Shown: positions 17,803 to 25,632, counted from the first letter of the stretch. The stretch is DNA of 64,000 nt from Bacteroides faecium (GCF_012113595.1 NZ_CP050831.1:3844001-3908000); one strand, 5' to 3'. Notes: generated from the letters alone by a model not told the origin. Program-made: numbers and translations.

Positions 17803-17835
17803 AAGAGTGTTGCCTAATACCAACACTCTTTTTTT
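17803..17835 (+). terminator. Intrinsic terminator after the IetAS-like operon
   Basis: Perfect 10-bp stem AAGAGTGTTG / CAACACTCTT with an 8-nt loop followed by a T run. It isolates the cargo operon from the ICE backbone gene downstream. Confidence 0.9.
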
Positions 17836-17844
17836 ATGCTTTGT

Positions 17845-17874
17845 GGACAAATAAGGACAAACGAGGACTAATGA
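17845..17874 (+). repeat. GGACAAAT-type ICE repeat, copy 3
   Basis: Contains GGACAAATAAGGACAAACGA, closely matching the reverse complement of the copies at 8149-8185 and 9954-9990 (GGACAAATGAGGACAAACGG). It lies about 90 bp upstream of the DUF3945-type gene. Confidence 0.65.
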
Positions 17875-17965
17875 AGCCACCCGTTCCCAAATCCTTAAAT
17901 ATACTCTATTTCATCCTTACTTTTACTTCCGAAATTTTTATTTATTCACTAAAATTCAAAAAGTT

Positions 17966-19501
17966 ATGGATGTAAACACAGCCAGCCAATCCACCACTGA
18001 TGAACAGATGATGGATATTCTTCTTGTACTGGATAAGGAGAAAAAGACAATCAGCGCAGTAAAAGGCGTAGATGAAAACGGGGAACTCCAAACCGTACCA
18101 CCGGAGAACAACAGTGAACTTCTGAAATTCGACCGTCACGGTGATTTCTTTTCCAACTTCTTTTCCAACATGATGAACCAGTTGAAGAACCCGACCCGTT
18201 TTAACTTCTTCAAAATCCCTAAGATTGAACTTCCCAAAATCGAGCCGATAATCAGGGATAACTTCAATCATCCGACACCTGAAAACGAAGCGGGCATAGA
18301 GCGTTACCGGGTAACACCTGAAACCGTGAAGCAGGAAGCGAAGAAAGAACAGCAGGAAACCCAAACCCAACAACCACAGCAGCCAGCCAAAGAAACGGGA
18401 GCAACGGCGCAAGCACCGCAGCAGCCCGACAAAAGCAAGTATGTTATCGACCCGGATAAGGTGGACTGGGAAGCCCTGAAAAACTTCGGTCTATCCAAAG
18501 AACAGCTTGAAAAGTCAAAGGCTTTAGAACCCATGCTAAGGGGGTACAAGTCGCCCGGAGCGTTTACCATCGCCGGAAACTACAATTCAGCCATTATGAA
18601 ACTGGACGCACGTTTATCTTTCCGGCACGACAAAGACGGGAATGTAGTTTTGGCGATACACGGCATCCGACAAAAGCCGGAACTTGAACGCCCGTTTTTC
18701 GGACATGAATTTTCTAAAGAGGACAAAGCCAATCTTCTTGAAACGGGAAACATGGGACGGGTAGTAAACCTGAAAAACTATATCACGGAAGAAATGATAC
18801 CCTCTTTCGTCAGCGTGGATAAGGTAACAAACGAACTGGTTTCCATGCGTGCAAGCAGCGTCCAAATACCGGATGAAATAAAGGGTGTCAAACTGAACAA
18901 GGAACAGCAGCAAGCCTTACGGGAAGGAAAAGGGGTATTCCTTGAAAATATGATTTCCAACCGTAAAAATCCCTTTTCCGCAACTGTTCAGGTCAATGCG
19001 GACAAGAAAAGTCTGGAATTTATCTATCCCAATACCAAACAGTCACAGGAGCAAGGGCAGAAACAGACGCAGCAGAACAGCCTTGTCACCAGTGACGGTG
19101 TAACCATTCCCAAAAGCATTTCAGGAATAGAGCTATCCCGCCAGCAACAGCAGGATTTAGTCAATGACAAGACCATCTTTGTTGCCGGGCTGAAAGACAA
19201 GCGGGGGGTCGAGTACGATGCTTATATTCAGGTGAACCATGATAAGAAGAAGTTAGGCTTTTACAGTGACAATCCCAGCTTTGACCGTTCCGCCGTGAAA
19301 GAAATTACCCCGGCAAGCAAGAACCGCACACAGGTAGCGGTCAATTCGGAGGGCAAGACCAACGAAGCCACCAAGAAAGTGAAAGAACCCTTGAAAAAGG
19401 GTCAGGACAAGCCCACTGAAAAACAAAAAACCAAGCAGGATAAAAAGGAGAAGCAGGAGCAGGCGGACAAACCCAAACAGAGCAGGGGACGCAAAAGATG
19501 A
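17966..19501 (+). CDS. DUF4099/DUF3945-type ICE protein
   Basis: A 511-residue charged, soluble protein. After an N-terminal part of about 110 residues and a Gln-rich linker (about 115-150) comes a domain at about 155-285 (YVIDPDKVDWEALKNFGLSKEQL...) of the DUF4099 kind. Two related repeats of about 65 residues follow (near 290-360 and 375-445), each with a pattern like IPxxIxGxxLxxxQQxxL and NxDKKxLxF, typical of DUF3945. The C-terminus is Lys-rich. Such genes sit directly upstream of topB in many Bacteroidales ICEs. Function is unknown; DNA processing together with TopB is a guess from context. Confidence 0.75.
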   Translation: MDVNTASQSTTDEQMMDILLVLDKEKKTISAVKGVDENGELQTVPPENNSELLKFDRHGDFFSNFFSNMMNQLKNPTRFNFFKIPKIELPKIEPIIRDNFNHPTPENEAGIERYRVTPETVKQEAKKEQQETQTQQPQQPAKETGATAQAPQQPDKSKYVIDPDKVDWEALKNFGLSKEQLEKSKALEPMLRGYKSPGAFTIAGNYNSAIMKLDARLSFRHDKDGNVVLAIHGIRQKPELERPFFGHEFSKEDKANLLETGNMGRVVNLKNYITEEMIPSFVSVDKVTNELVSMRASSVQIPDEIKGVKLNKEQQQALREGKGVFLENMISNRKNPFSATVQVNADKKSLEFIYPNTKQSQEQGQKQTQQNSLVTSDGVTIPKSISGIELSRQQQQDLVNDKTIFVAGLKDKRGVEYDAYIQVNHDKKKLGFYSDNPSFDRSAVKEITPASKNRTQVAVNSEGKTNEATKKVKEPLKKGQDKPTEKQKTKQDKKEKQEQADKPKQSRGRKR

Positions 19502-19686
19502 TAGCGGTATTAATCCTTATCCCGGTTGTCGGTTTCGCTCTGTTTTTCTTCACCTGTTACAAAACAGACTGGAAAGCCATAGACGAGCAGAACCGACAAT
19601 ATTATATAGATGGCTATCACATCTACTATGACCGGAAAATCCTAAGACAAAAAGAAGTGGAACAATTAAAATCAAAATTAGAATGA
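19498..19686 (+). CDS. Tiny single-span membrane protein between DUF3945 gene and topB
   Basis: A 62-residue protein with a membrane segment at about 2-20 and a polar tail rich in Tyr. Its start overlaps the upstream stop and its stop overlaps the topB start (4-bp overlaps on both sides), strong evidence that it is translated as part of one operon. No family recognised. Confidence 0.65.
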   Translation: MIAVLILIPVVGFALFFFTCYKTDWKAIDEQNRQYYIDGYHIYYDRKILRQKEVEQLKSKLE

Positions 19687-21764
19687 TTGCAGTAATCGGA
19701 GAAAAACCAAGTGTGGCAAGGGACATTGCCCGTATTTTAGGAGCGAGTGAAAAACAGGATGGCTATCTTTCAGGTAACGGGTATCTCGTTACCTGGGCGT
19801 TCGGCCATCTTGTAGGTTTGGCAATGCCGGAAGCATACGGCATACAGAGTTTCCGCCGGGAAAGTCTGCCTATTATCCCGGATAGTTTTCAACTTACACC
19901 CCGACAAGTGAAAGCGGAAAAAGGGTACAAGGCAGACCCCGGCGCATTGAAACAACTAAAGGTAATCAAAGAAGTATTCGACCAGTCGGATAAGATAATT
20001 GTCGCTACCGATGCAGGGAGAGAGGGAGAACTTATCTTTCGCTACATCTACCAGTATATCGGATGCAACAAGCCTTTTGTCCGTTTATGGATAAGCAGTC
20101 TTACGGACAAGTCAATCCGTGAGGGACTGCAAAACCTGAAAGCCGGTAGCCTGTATGATAACCTATTCCTTTCGGCGCAGGCACGCAGCGAAGCGGATTA
20201 TTTAATTGGCATAAACGGTACACAGGCTTTAAGCGTGGCAGCCGGACAAGGCATTTTTTCTTTGGGACGGGTACAGTCGCCCACGTTGGCAATGATATGT
20301 ACCCGCTTTTTAGAGAACAAGAACTTTGTCCCGCAAAAGTATTGGCAACTGAAATTACAGACAACTAAGGACAATGTAACTTTTACGGCACTATCCACAG
20401 AAAAGTACGATATGCAGCAGCCCGCCATCGACACGCTGCAAAGGATAAAGGAAGCGGAAACAGTACAGGTGAAAACCGTAGAACGTAAGGAAGTGAACCA
20501 AGAACCGCCGTTACTCTATGATTTAACCACGCTCCAAAAAGAAGCGAATACGAAACTGAACTTTTCCGCAGACAAAACCCTATCCATCGCACAAAAGTTA
20601 TACGAGGGTAAACTAATCAGCTACCCCCGAACCGGAAGCCGTTATATCTCACAGGACGTGTTCGAGGAAATCCCGGAACGTCTTGTCAATTTGGAACAAT
20701 ACGCCCGTTTTGCCGGGTATGCTGCCGGAATGAAAGGCAAAGCCTTAAATTCCCGTTCCGTGAACGATGGCAAGGTAACAGACCACCACGCCCTGATAGT
20801 AACGGAAAACCTGCCCGGTAAACTGGAAACGGACGAACAGGCAATCTATGAACTGATAGCCGGACGAATGTTGGAAGCCTTTTCTGAAAAATGTGTCAAA
20901 GACATTACCAGTGTTGTACTGGATTGTTCCGGTTCACTTTTCACGGTCAAAGGGTCTGTAATCAAGTCCGCCGGATGGCGTGCCGTATTCGGCGAGAAAG
21001 AGAACGGGGAAGATAACGCCACCCTGCCCGCCATGCAGGACGGAGATAGTTTACCGCTTTCCGGCATTGAACTACTGGAGAAACAGACCAAGCCCAAGCC
21101 GTTACACACGGAAAGCTGTTTGCTTTCTTCGATGGAAACAGCGGGTAAGGAACTGGAAAACGCCGACCTGAAAGCCAGCATGAAAGATACGGGTATAGGC
21201 ACGCCCGCAACACGGGCAGCCATTATCGAAACGCTGTTTTCCCGCCAGTATATCGTTCGGGAGAAAAAGAACCTTGTCCCGACCGAAAAGGGTCTTGCCG
21301 TTTACAACATCATCCGGGACAAGAAGATAGCAGACGTTGAAATGACGGGAATGTGGGAAAACACGCTTGCCAAAATCGAAAGCGGAGAAATGAACCCCGA
21401 CACGTTCCGTAAAGGTATCGAGGTGTATGCACGGCAAATCACGGCTGAACTTTTGGACGTTCAGCTTTCTTTCGCTTCGGGTAGTGGTTGTATCTGCCCG
21501 AAATGCAAGACCGGACACATCCTTTTCTATCCGAAAGTCGCCAAATGTTCCAATGTGGATTGTTCCGTTACCATCTTCCGCAACAAGAGCGACAAGCAGC
21601 TAACGGACAAACAGATTACCGAACTGGTGACTACCGGGAAAACCGGGCTAATCAAAGGCTTTAAAAGCAAGAACGGCAAAGTCTTTGACGCTTCACTTGC
21701 TTTTGACGAGCAGTTTAATGTTACTTTCGTATTCCCTGAAAAGAAAGGCAAACCGAAGAAATAA
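19683..21764 (+). CDS. topB: DNA topoisomerase III (type IA)
   Basis: A 693-residue type IA topoisomerase. The Toprim domain starts with VIGEKPS (Glu7) and has DAGREGE (110-116). The catalytic tyrosine is Y314 in SYPRTGS. The motifs SQARSEADYLIGIN-like and SLGRVQSPTLAM are intact. A C-terminal zinc ribbon (CPKC...CSNVDC at about 605-625) and a short DNA-binding tail complete it. TopB of ICEs decatenates or relaxes the element during transfer and replication; this is an accessory copy beyond the chromosomal topoisomerases. GC is back to the ICE-backbone level. Confidence 0.95.
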   Translation: MIAVIGEKPSVARDIARILGASEKQDGYLSGNGYLVTWAFGHLVGLAMPEAYGIQSFRRESLPIIPDSFQLTPRQVKAEKGYKADPGALKQLKVIKEVFDQSDKIIVATDAGREGELIFRYIYQYIGCNKPFVRLWISSLTDKSIREGLQNLKAGSLYDNLFLSAQARSEADYLIGINGTQALSVAAGQGIFSLGRVQSPTLAMICTRFLENKNFVPQKYWQLKLQTTKDNVTFTALSTEKYDMQQPAIDTLQRIKEAETVQVKTVERKEVNQEPPLLYDLTTLQKEANTKLNFSADKTLSIAQKLYEGKLISYPRTGSRYISQDVFEEIPERLVNLEQYARFAGYAAGMKGKALNSRSVNDGKVTDHHALIVTENLPGKLETDEQAIYELIAGRMLEAFSEKCVKDITSVVLDCSGSLFTVKGSVIKSAGWRAVFGEKENGEDNATLPAMQDGDSLPLSGIELLEKQTKPKPLHTESCLLSSMETAGKELENADLKASMKDTGIGTPATRAAIIETLFSRQYIVREKKNLVPTEKGLAVYNIIRDKKIADVEMTGMWENTLAKIESGEMNPDTFRKGIEVYARQITAELLDVQLSFASGSGCICPKCKTGHILFYPKVAKCSNVDCSVTIFRNKSDKQLTDKQITELVTTGKTGLIKGFKSKNGKVFDASLAFDEQFNVTFVFPEKKGKPKK

Positions 21765-21776
21765 GACGGAAATAGT

Positions 21777-21784
21777 TATATTTG
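21777..21784 (+). promoter_or_regulatory. -7-like element TATATTTG between topB and the terminator
   Basis: TATATTTG matches TAnnTTTG but no -33 element was seen 20 bp upstream, and it lies only about 50 bp before a strong terminator. If active it would yield a small RNA of about 75-80 nt. Low confidence. Confidence 0.25.
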
Positions 21785-21836
21785 CCACAGAAAGTTTCAT
21801 TATAGATAGATTTATAATTGAAATTTTTGTGGTTGA

Positions 21837-21867
21837 AGCACCCGGAGGGACACCGGGTGCTTTTTTT
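21837..21867. terminator. Bidirectional terminator between topB and the RibD-domain gene
   Basis: AGCACCCGG (21837-21845) pairs with CCGGGTGCT (21853-21861) and is followed by a T run. The two flanking genes converge here. Just upstream, 21814-21835 repeats a motif found at 7588-7608. Confidence 0.9.
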
Positions 21868-21869
21868 AA

Positions 21870-22391
21870 TCATTCTCCTTTATACTGGTAGGTCAGGCAA
21901 ACGACCTGATTGTCTATAACCCGGTGTCCGGTCAGTTCCCACTTCGACCCGAAAGTCTTGCCTATATACTTGATACCGTCCCCCAGCATGACCGGAACGA
22001 TATACAGCGTTATTTCATCCAGCAGGGACGCTTCAATCAGCGAGGTTATAAACTTACCGCCGCCAATAACCTGAATGTCGGTTTCCGAACTTGATTTAAG
22101 TTCATTGATTGCCCGTAAAGGCATATCGGTAAGAAAGGTTACATTCTCCTTTTCGGTCACATTGGTGTCGTAGTGGGACACTACAAAAGTCTTTTTACTT
22201 TTGTACGGCCATCCGCCCCAACGCTCAAAAATCATGTTATAGGTATTTAATCCGGCAAGAAGTACGCCGGGCAGTTCATGCATTGCTGAAATCTCTTTTC
22301 CTACGCTTTCAGGCATCCAATCCAAATCGTTATCTTTTCGGGCTATGAAGCCATCAAGAGATACAGCAATACAGGCTTTTAATTGTTTCAT
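21870..22391 (-). CDS. RibD C-terminal/dihydrofolate-reductase-fold protein
   Basis: A 173-residue protein of the RibD_C (bacterial bifunctional deaminase-reductase C-terminal) family, which has a DHFR fold. Visible hallmarks are SLDGFIARKDNDLDWM near the N-terminus, an NADPH-binding GGG at about 125-127 (IQVIGGGKFI) and the LDEITLYIVPVMLGDGIKY stretch. Stand-alone members reduce pterin, flavin or other small-molecule substrates, but most have no known substrate. It is convergent with topB and looks like ICE cargo. It is not a classical trimethoprim-resistance dfrA by sequence; a role in drug tolerance is possible but unsupported. A structured 375-bp upstream region suggests leader-based control. 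Confidence 0.85.
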   Translation of the reverse strand: MKQLKACIAVSLDGFIARKDNDLDWMPESVGKEISAMHELPGVLLAGLNTYNMIFERWGGWPYKSKKTFVVSHYDTNVTEKENVTFLTDMPLRAINELKSSSETDIQVIGGGKFITSLIEASLLDEITLYIVPVMLGDGIKYIGKTFGSKWELTGHRVIDNQVVCLTYQYKGE

Positions 22392-22403
22392 AATTGGGTA
22401 TTT

Positions 22404-22427
22404 AACAGTTTGTACTAATAAACTGTT
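22404..22427. promoter_or_regulatory. Inverted repeat next to the RibD-domain gene start
   Basis: AACAGTTT (22404-22411) and AAACTGTT (22420-22427), 8-bp arms with an 8-nt centre, 13 bp upstream of the start codon. In a minus-strand transcript it would form a hairpin close to the start codon. It could be an operator or a translation-blocking hairpin. Confidence 0.5.
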
Positions 22428-22468
22428 CGCTAGTCCGTCTAAAAAAGAAGCGTGAACCTACACTGTTC

Positions 22469-22643
22469 CATTACGAGGCACTGGTATACCTAAGAGAAGA
22501 AACAGGCAAGCCCACGCTATACGAAAGTATAGCATGAACATTGCGCATAGTATCTCTTCTCTTTTGAAAATTACCAGTTTTCGTAATGAGACGTTTTGCG
22601 AACGTTATGTTATATATAAGGGTAGAAGTTTTTTAACTTCTAC
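22469..22643. ncRNA. Large structured element, candidate leader RNA of the RibD-domain gene
   Basis: Nested complementary segments: CATTACGA (22469-22476) with TCGTAATG (22581-22588); ACTGGT (22480-22485) with ACCAGT (22573-22578); AAGAGAAGA (22492-22500) with TCTTCTCTT (22555-22563). Inside is a 7-bp hairpin GCTATAC-GAAA-GTATAGC (22516-22533). Two further hairpins follow: ACGTT/AACGT (22591-22605) and GTAGAAGTT/AACTTCTAC (22622-22643). A minus-strand -7 element TATATTTGC lies at 22667-22675, so the minus-strand transcript would carry all this before the gene at 21870-22391. The GAAA tetraloop, however, exists only in a plus-strand RNA. No known RNA family was recognised. Confidence 0.5.
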
Positions 22644-22666
22644 TGTTCTTGTCTAATGAAATAGTT

Positions 22667-22675
22667 GCAAATATA
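22667..22675 (-). promoter_or_regulatory. Minus-strand -7 element TATATTTGC
   Basis: Read on the minus strand this is TATATTTGC, a full match to TAnnTTTG. It would start a transcript near 22660 running through the structured element into the RibD-domain gene. No clear -33 element. Confidence 0.4.
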
Positions 22676-22711
22676 CTCAAAGTCCCGGATATTCCCGAAC
22701 AGTAAAAAGAA

Positions 22712-22743
22712 AATCCTGCCTTATCTCACGACAAAACAGGATT
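22712..22743 (-). terminator. Terminator of the HTH/primase operon
   Basis: AATCCTG (22712-22718) and CAGGATT (22737-22743) form a hairpin. On the minus strand it is followed by a T-rich run (TTTCTTTTT). It lies 24 bp beyond the stop of the HTH gene at 22767. Confidence 0.7.
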
Positions 22744-22766
22744 AAAAGCTATTAGAAAAGAAAAAA

Positions 22767-23045
22767 TTAGTCGGTTTTCTCACGGATTAACTTGTGTACA
22801 TCCGTTGCCCGGTAATAACATCTACCGTCCAGCATAAGGTAAGGGAGTATTCCTTTTTTCCGGTAACGGGTCAGTGTTCGGGGGGCTACTTTCAGAAGCA
22901 AACATAAATCCTGATTATCCAGTAGTTCTTCCCCATCCAAACAATTACGTCCTTTTATCACCCGGTCTATCTTCTTGTCCTGCATATCGAACCTATCCAT
23001 GATACGTTCCATCCATGCGGTAAAATCATCTTTATCTATATACAT
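22767..23045 (-). CDS. Excisionase-like HTH protein
   Basis: A 92-residue protein with a winged-helix/MerR-like HTH at about 40-90 (LLDNQDLCLLLKVAPRTLTRYRKKGILPYLMLDGRCYYRATDVHKLI), the HTH_17 pattern. In Bacteroidales ICEs such proteins lie beside the primase/RepA-like gene and often act as directionality factors or replication regulators. Starts 12 bp after the primase-helicase stop, same operon. Its DNA-binding role is firm; the exact job (Xis or replication) is inferred. Confidence 0.8.
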   Translation of the reverse strand: MYIDKDDFTAWMERIMDRFDMQDKKIDRVIKGRNCLDGEELLDNQDLCLLLKVAPRTLTRYRKKGILPYLMLDGRCYYRATDVHKLIREKTD

Positions 23046-23057
23046 AAGGCTACCTGA

Positions 23058-25100
23058 TTAAATTAAACCAATCATAAAATAACTTTGGTTGGACGGGTCT
23101 TTAATGATAATATCCCGTTCCCGCATGAAGCGGACATAGCTTTTTGCAGTACGTTCTTTTACGTCCAAAATCTGCTGCAACTGTTCGCACAGGTCTATAT
23201 AGGTGATATGTGTCTGCCGTCCGAAAATATCACGGGCAACGCTTACCAGTTCCTTTTCCTTGCGTTTCTCTTTTTCCTCTCGTGGCTTTTCCCCTTTGTA
23301 AAGGTGCATCCCGGCTGCTTTGTCCCATGCAAAAAGCATCAAAGGAACGTCCAAAGGGCTACCGTCACGGACTTTCAGGGCTTTTACCACAGATTGTGTG
23401 GGTTCTTCATCCTTTTCAATAGAAAGGATAGTTGCCGCTTTGCGTTGTAGTTCCGAGCCTAAATGCCCCCGTAGCTTCAATCCGTTAGGTACGAAGTGTA
23501 GTACGCAGAGAATACAAGTATTATAAATTCCTGCCAATCGATAGAGTTCATCTATCACAGCCACGCTTTCCGCTTCATCATTGGCACTTTTCACAAGGTC
23601 GGCGATACCGTCTATCACTACTAACTGTATGCCCCCATATTGATAATAAAATTTATCCATACTCTGAACAATAGCGTGCAGACGCTCTTTTCGGGACATA
23701 CCCGTCAGACAGAACGCTTTCAGTTCTTCCGGTTTGTCTGGTTGCTTCGCACGTGCCAACAGGTTACTTACATTCTTGAACAGTTGTACTTCGGACTGTT
23801 CTGTATCATAGAGTAATACCGCTTTGCGTTTACTGTTGGCTGTTATCTGTATACCGAGAGTATCAACTTCCTTATTTGGCTGGCAAATACAGCCCGTTAA
23901 CATAGCAGCGATATAATTACTTTTACCTGTTCCCTCACCACCCGTAATGCCGAACAGGTTTCCTTGTGTCCCCAGTGGAACGTCCCCGGCAGAGATTATC
24001 ACCTGTGCTTTTGCAGGGGGATTGTTGAAGTCTATTTCGCACGATTTAAGCATAATCAATGTATCACTATATAGGTTGTCTAAAAATTCAATAAACAGTT
24101 TCAGGAAATCTTCACGGGTATTACCCTCTTTGAAATAATCGGAAATATCCTTTTCCTCTTTTGTGCCGGAAAGCGGTAAAACCAATCGTTTTACAGAAAA
24201 TTCTTCCAACTGTTTTTCCTGTTTACGTGCGCTTTCCTTTCCCGTTTTATCGGTATCATACAATAGGATGATATGTTTAAAACGGAACGTCAGTTTATAA
24301 ACCAGGGTAGGCGGAACAGTCACCGTTTCACTGTTGAAGCAGATAGCATGAAAACCATGTGCAGCTAATGACATGACATCTTTTTCGCCACCCGTAATAA
24401 ACAGCGTATCACCTTTTGCGGGTAGTTGTTCCAAACCGAAACAATAATTATCGCCAAAATTACCACCATAGAGGAAACGAGTTTTCGAGAACGGACGATA
24501 TAGCTTTATATACCGCTTACTTTTATATCCGTACATAGGTTCTGTTACAGATGAAGTATAAGTAAACGGTGTTCCATCCGCTGTTACACTCTGAAATTCC
24601 CGTAAAGAACAGACCTTGAATAATTCCAATACTCCCGGTGTAATACCGTATTGTTGCCAGTACATCAATTCTGCAAGCGGAAACTTTTGTTCCCTGAACT
24701 GGTAAGGTTTGCTTTCTCTTTCAGGTGTTTCTTCCGGTATATCATCTACTATACGACAAGAAGTACGGGTAACAGGTATCGGATTGCCTGTTGCCAGTCC
24801 CAATCCCAAATCCCGGTCGATGGTTTCCAGTATCTCCACAAAATCCATCGAATTATTGCAGTCCATCCCTTTAAGTTGCCCCACGAAAAAGAAACAATCA
24901 CCGCTATAACTATCGTTGCCGAAATCTTTCATCTTATAGATACCATTACGGCGGTCGAAATAGATGTTACAGGATGCTTTATTATCTTCATAAAGCGGAT
25001 TTAAGAAATTTCTACCTATCCGCCAATTACCGGGTACATAGTGCTTGAACACAGATAGCCCGTTACTTGTCCTTTCTAATATTTCTTCTTTCCTTAACAT
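23058..25100 (-). CDS. Toprim primase fused to RepA/DnaB-like helicase
   Basis: A 680-residue replication protein. The N-terminal part resembles phage/plasmid primase zinc-domain regions (FLNPLYEDNKASCNIYFD). A Toprim domain follows, with Glu239 (FITGGEKD) and DTD at 282-284. The C-terminal half is a RecA-fold helicase with P-loop GGEGTGKS at 387-394 and a Walker B-like VVIDGIADL near 500. This T7-gp4-like or RepA-like layout is found in Bacteroidales ICEs and plasmids and would prime and unwind the excised circle. The start (25100) overlaps the upstream HTH gene by 38 bp. Confidence 0.88.
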   Translation of the reverse strand: MLRKEEILERTSNGLSVFKHYVPGNWRIGRNFLNPLYEDNKASCNIYFDRRNGIYKMKDFGNDSYSGDCFFFVGQLKGMDCNNSMDFVEILETIDRDLGLGLATGNPIPVTRTSCRIVDDIPEETPERESKPYQFREQKFPLAELMYWQQYGITPGVLELFKVCSLREFQSVTADGTPFTYTSSVTEPMYGYKSKRYIKLYRPFSKTRFLYGGNFGDNYCFGLEQLPAKGDTLFITGGEKDVMSLAAHGFHAICFNSETVTVPPTLVYKLTFRFKHIILLYDTDKTGKESARKQEKQLEEFSVKRLVLPLSGTKEEKDISDYFKEGNTREDFLKLFIEFLDNLYSDTLIMLKSCEIDFNNPPAKAQVIISAGDVPLGTQGNLFGITGGEGTGKSNYIAAMLTGCICQPNKEVDTLGIQITANSKRKAVLLYDTEQSEVQLFKNVSNLLARAKQPDKPEELKAFCLTGMSRKERLHAIVQSMDKFYYQYGGIQLVVIDGIADLVKSANDEAESVAVIDELYRLAGIYNTCILCVLHFVPNGLKLRGHLGSELQRKAATILSIEKDEEPTQSVVKALKVRDGSPLDVPLMLFAWDKAAGMHLYKGEKPREEKEKRKEKELVSVARDIFGRQTHITYIDLCEQLQQILDVKERTAKSYVRFMRERDIIIKDPSNQSYFMIGLI

Positions 25101-25422
25101 ATAGTTGGTGGTTGGTTATTAGGTCGTTAATATTATCCTTGTTGCTTTTTATCAGGCGTTCTTCCAGCATCCGTTTTACTTCGCTGATTTTGTAGAAGTA
25201 ACGCCCACGAATATTAGAGTAGGCAATAGTTCCAGCCACTCGCAGACGTTGGAGTGTCTTTTCACTGATTTTTAAAAATGTGCAGACCTCGTAACTGTCC
25301 ACCCAAATTTCATCTTCGTTGGTATTTTCCGCTTCTGTATGATTGAATATATAATCGGCGATAGCGGTAATTTTGTTGTCTAAATCCTTATAGGCTTTTG
25401 ACTCGAATGTTATTATCTCCAT
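25063..25422 (-). CDS. Excisionase-like HTH protein, first gene of the primase operon
   Basis: A 119-residue protein started at the ATG at 25420-25422; the open frame extends to 25491 but that extension has a Cys-rich, unlikely N-terminus. It carries an HTH_17-type domain (about 45-95, VDSYEVCTFLKISEKTLQRLRVAGTIAYSNIRGRYFYK), similar in layout to the 92-residue protein at 22767. It overlaps the primase-helicase gene. Upstream lie a possible -7 (ACCTTTGC on the minus strand near 25444-25451) and a copy of the ACTACCAAGTTGGT motif (25484-25497), which may be its operator. Confidence 0.8.
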   Translation of the reverse strand: MEIITFESKAYKDLDNKITAIADYIFNHTEAENTNEDEIWVDSYEVCTFLKISEKTLQRLRVAGTIAYSNIRGRYFYKISEVKRMLEERLIKSNKDNINDLITNHQLYVKERRNIRKDK

Positions 25423-25483
25423 TTTGCTAACTAATTGATTTGCTGCAAAGGTCGGGAGTTGCAAAAGACAAAACTTACAAGAT

Positions 25484-25497
25484 ACTACCAAGTTGGT
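25484..25497. promoter_or_regulatory. ACTACCAAGTTGGT motif, upstream copy
   Basis: The 14-bp near-palindrome is found again at 25588-25601, inside the terminator hairpin 104 bp away. Here it lies upstream of the HTH/primase operon promoter, a likely operator position. Confidence 0.5.
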
Positions 25498-25582
25498 TGA
25501 TTTATTTTTTTGTGGGAATTGATGCTAAAACAGGGTGAAACAAGGAGAAAAGAGGGTGAAAATCTACTTTAGAATAGGGCAT

Positions 25583-25620
25583 AAAAAACTACCAAGTTGG
25601 TAGTAACTTGGTAGTTTTTT
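25583..25620. terminator. Perfect 16-bp hairpin terminator between RteC and the HTH/primase operon
   Basis: AAAAAACTACCAAGTT (25583-25598) pairs exactly with AACTTGGTAGTTTTTT (25605-25620), loop of 6 nt, with T runs on both strands. It terminates rteC transcription (minus strand) and would also work in the other direction. Its stem contains the motif also present at 25484-25497. Confidence 0.88.
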
Positions 25621-25632
25621 AAAGGAAGTTTA

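Noticed and set aside
21870..22391. Trimethoprim-resistance dihydrofolate reductase (dfrA)
   Set aside because: The sequence fits the RibD_C family with a DHFR fold, not classical DfrA; no basis for claiming resistance.
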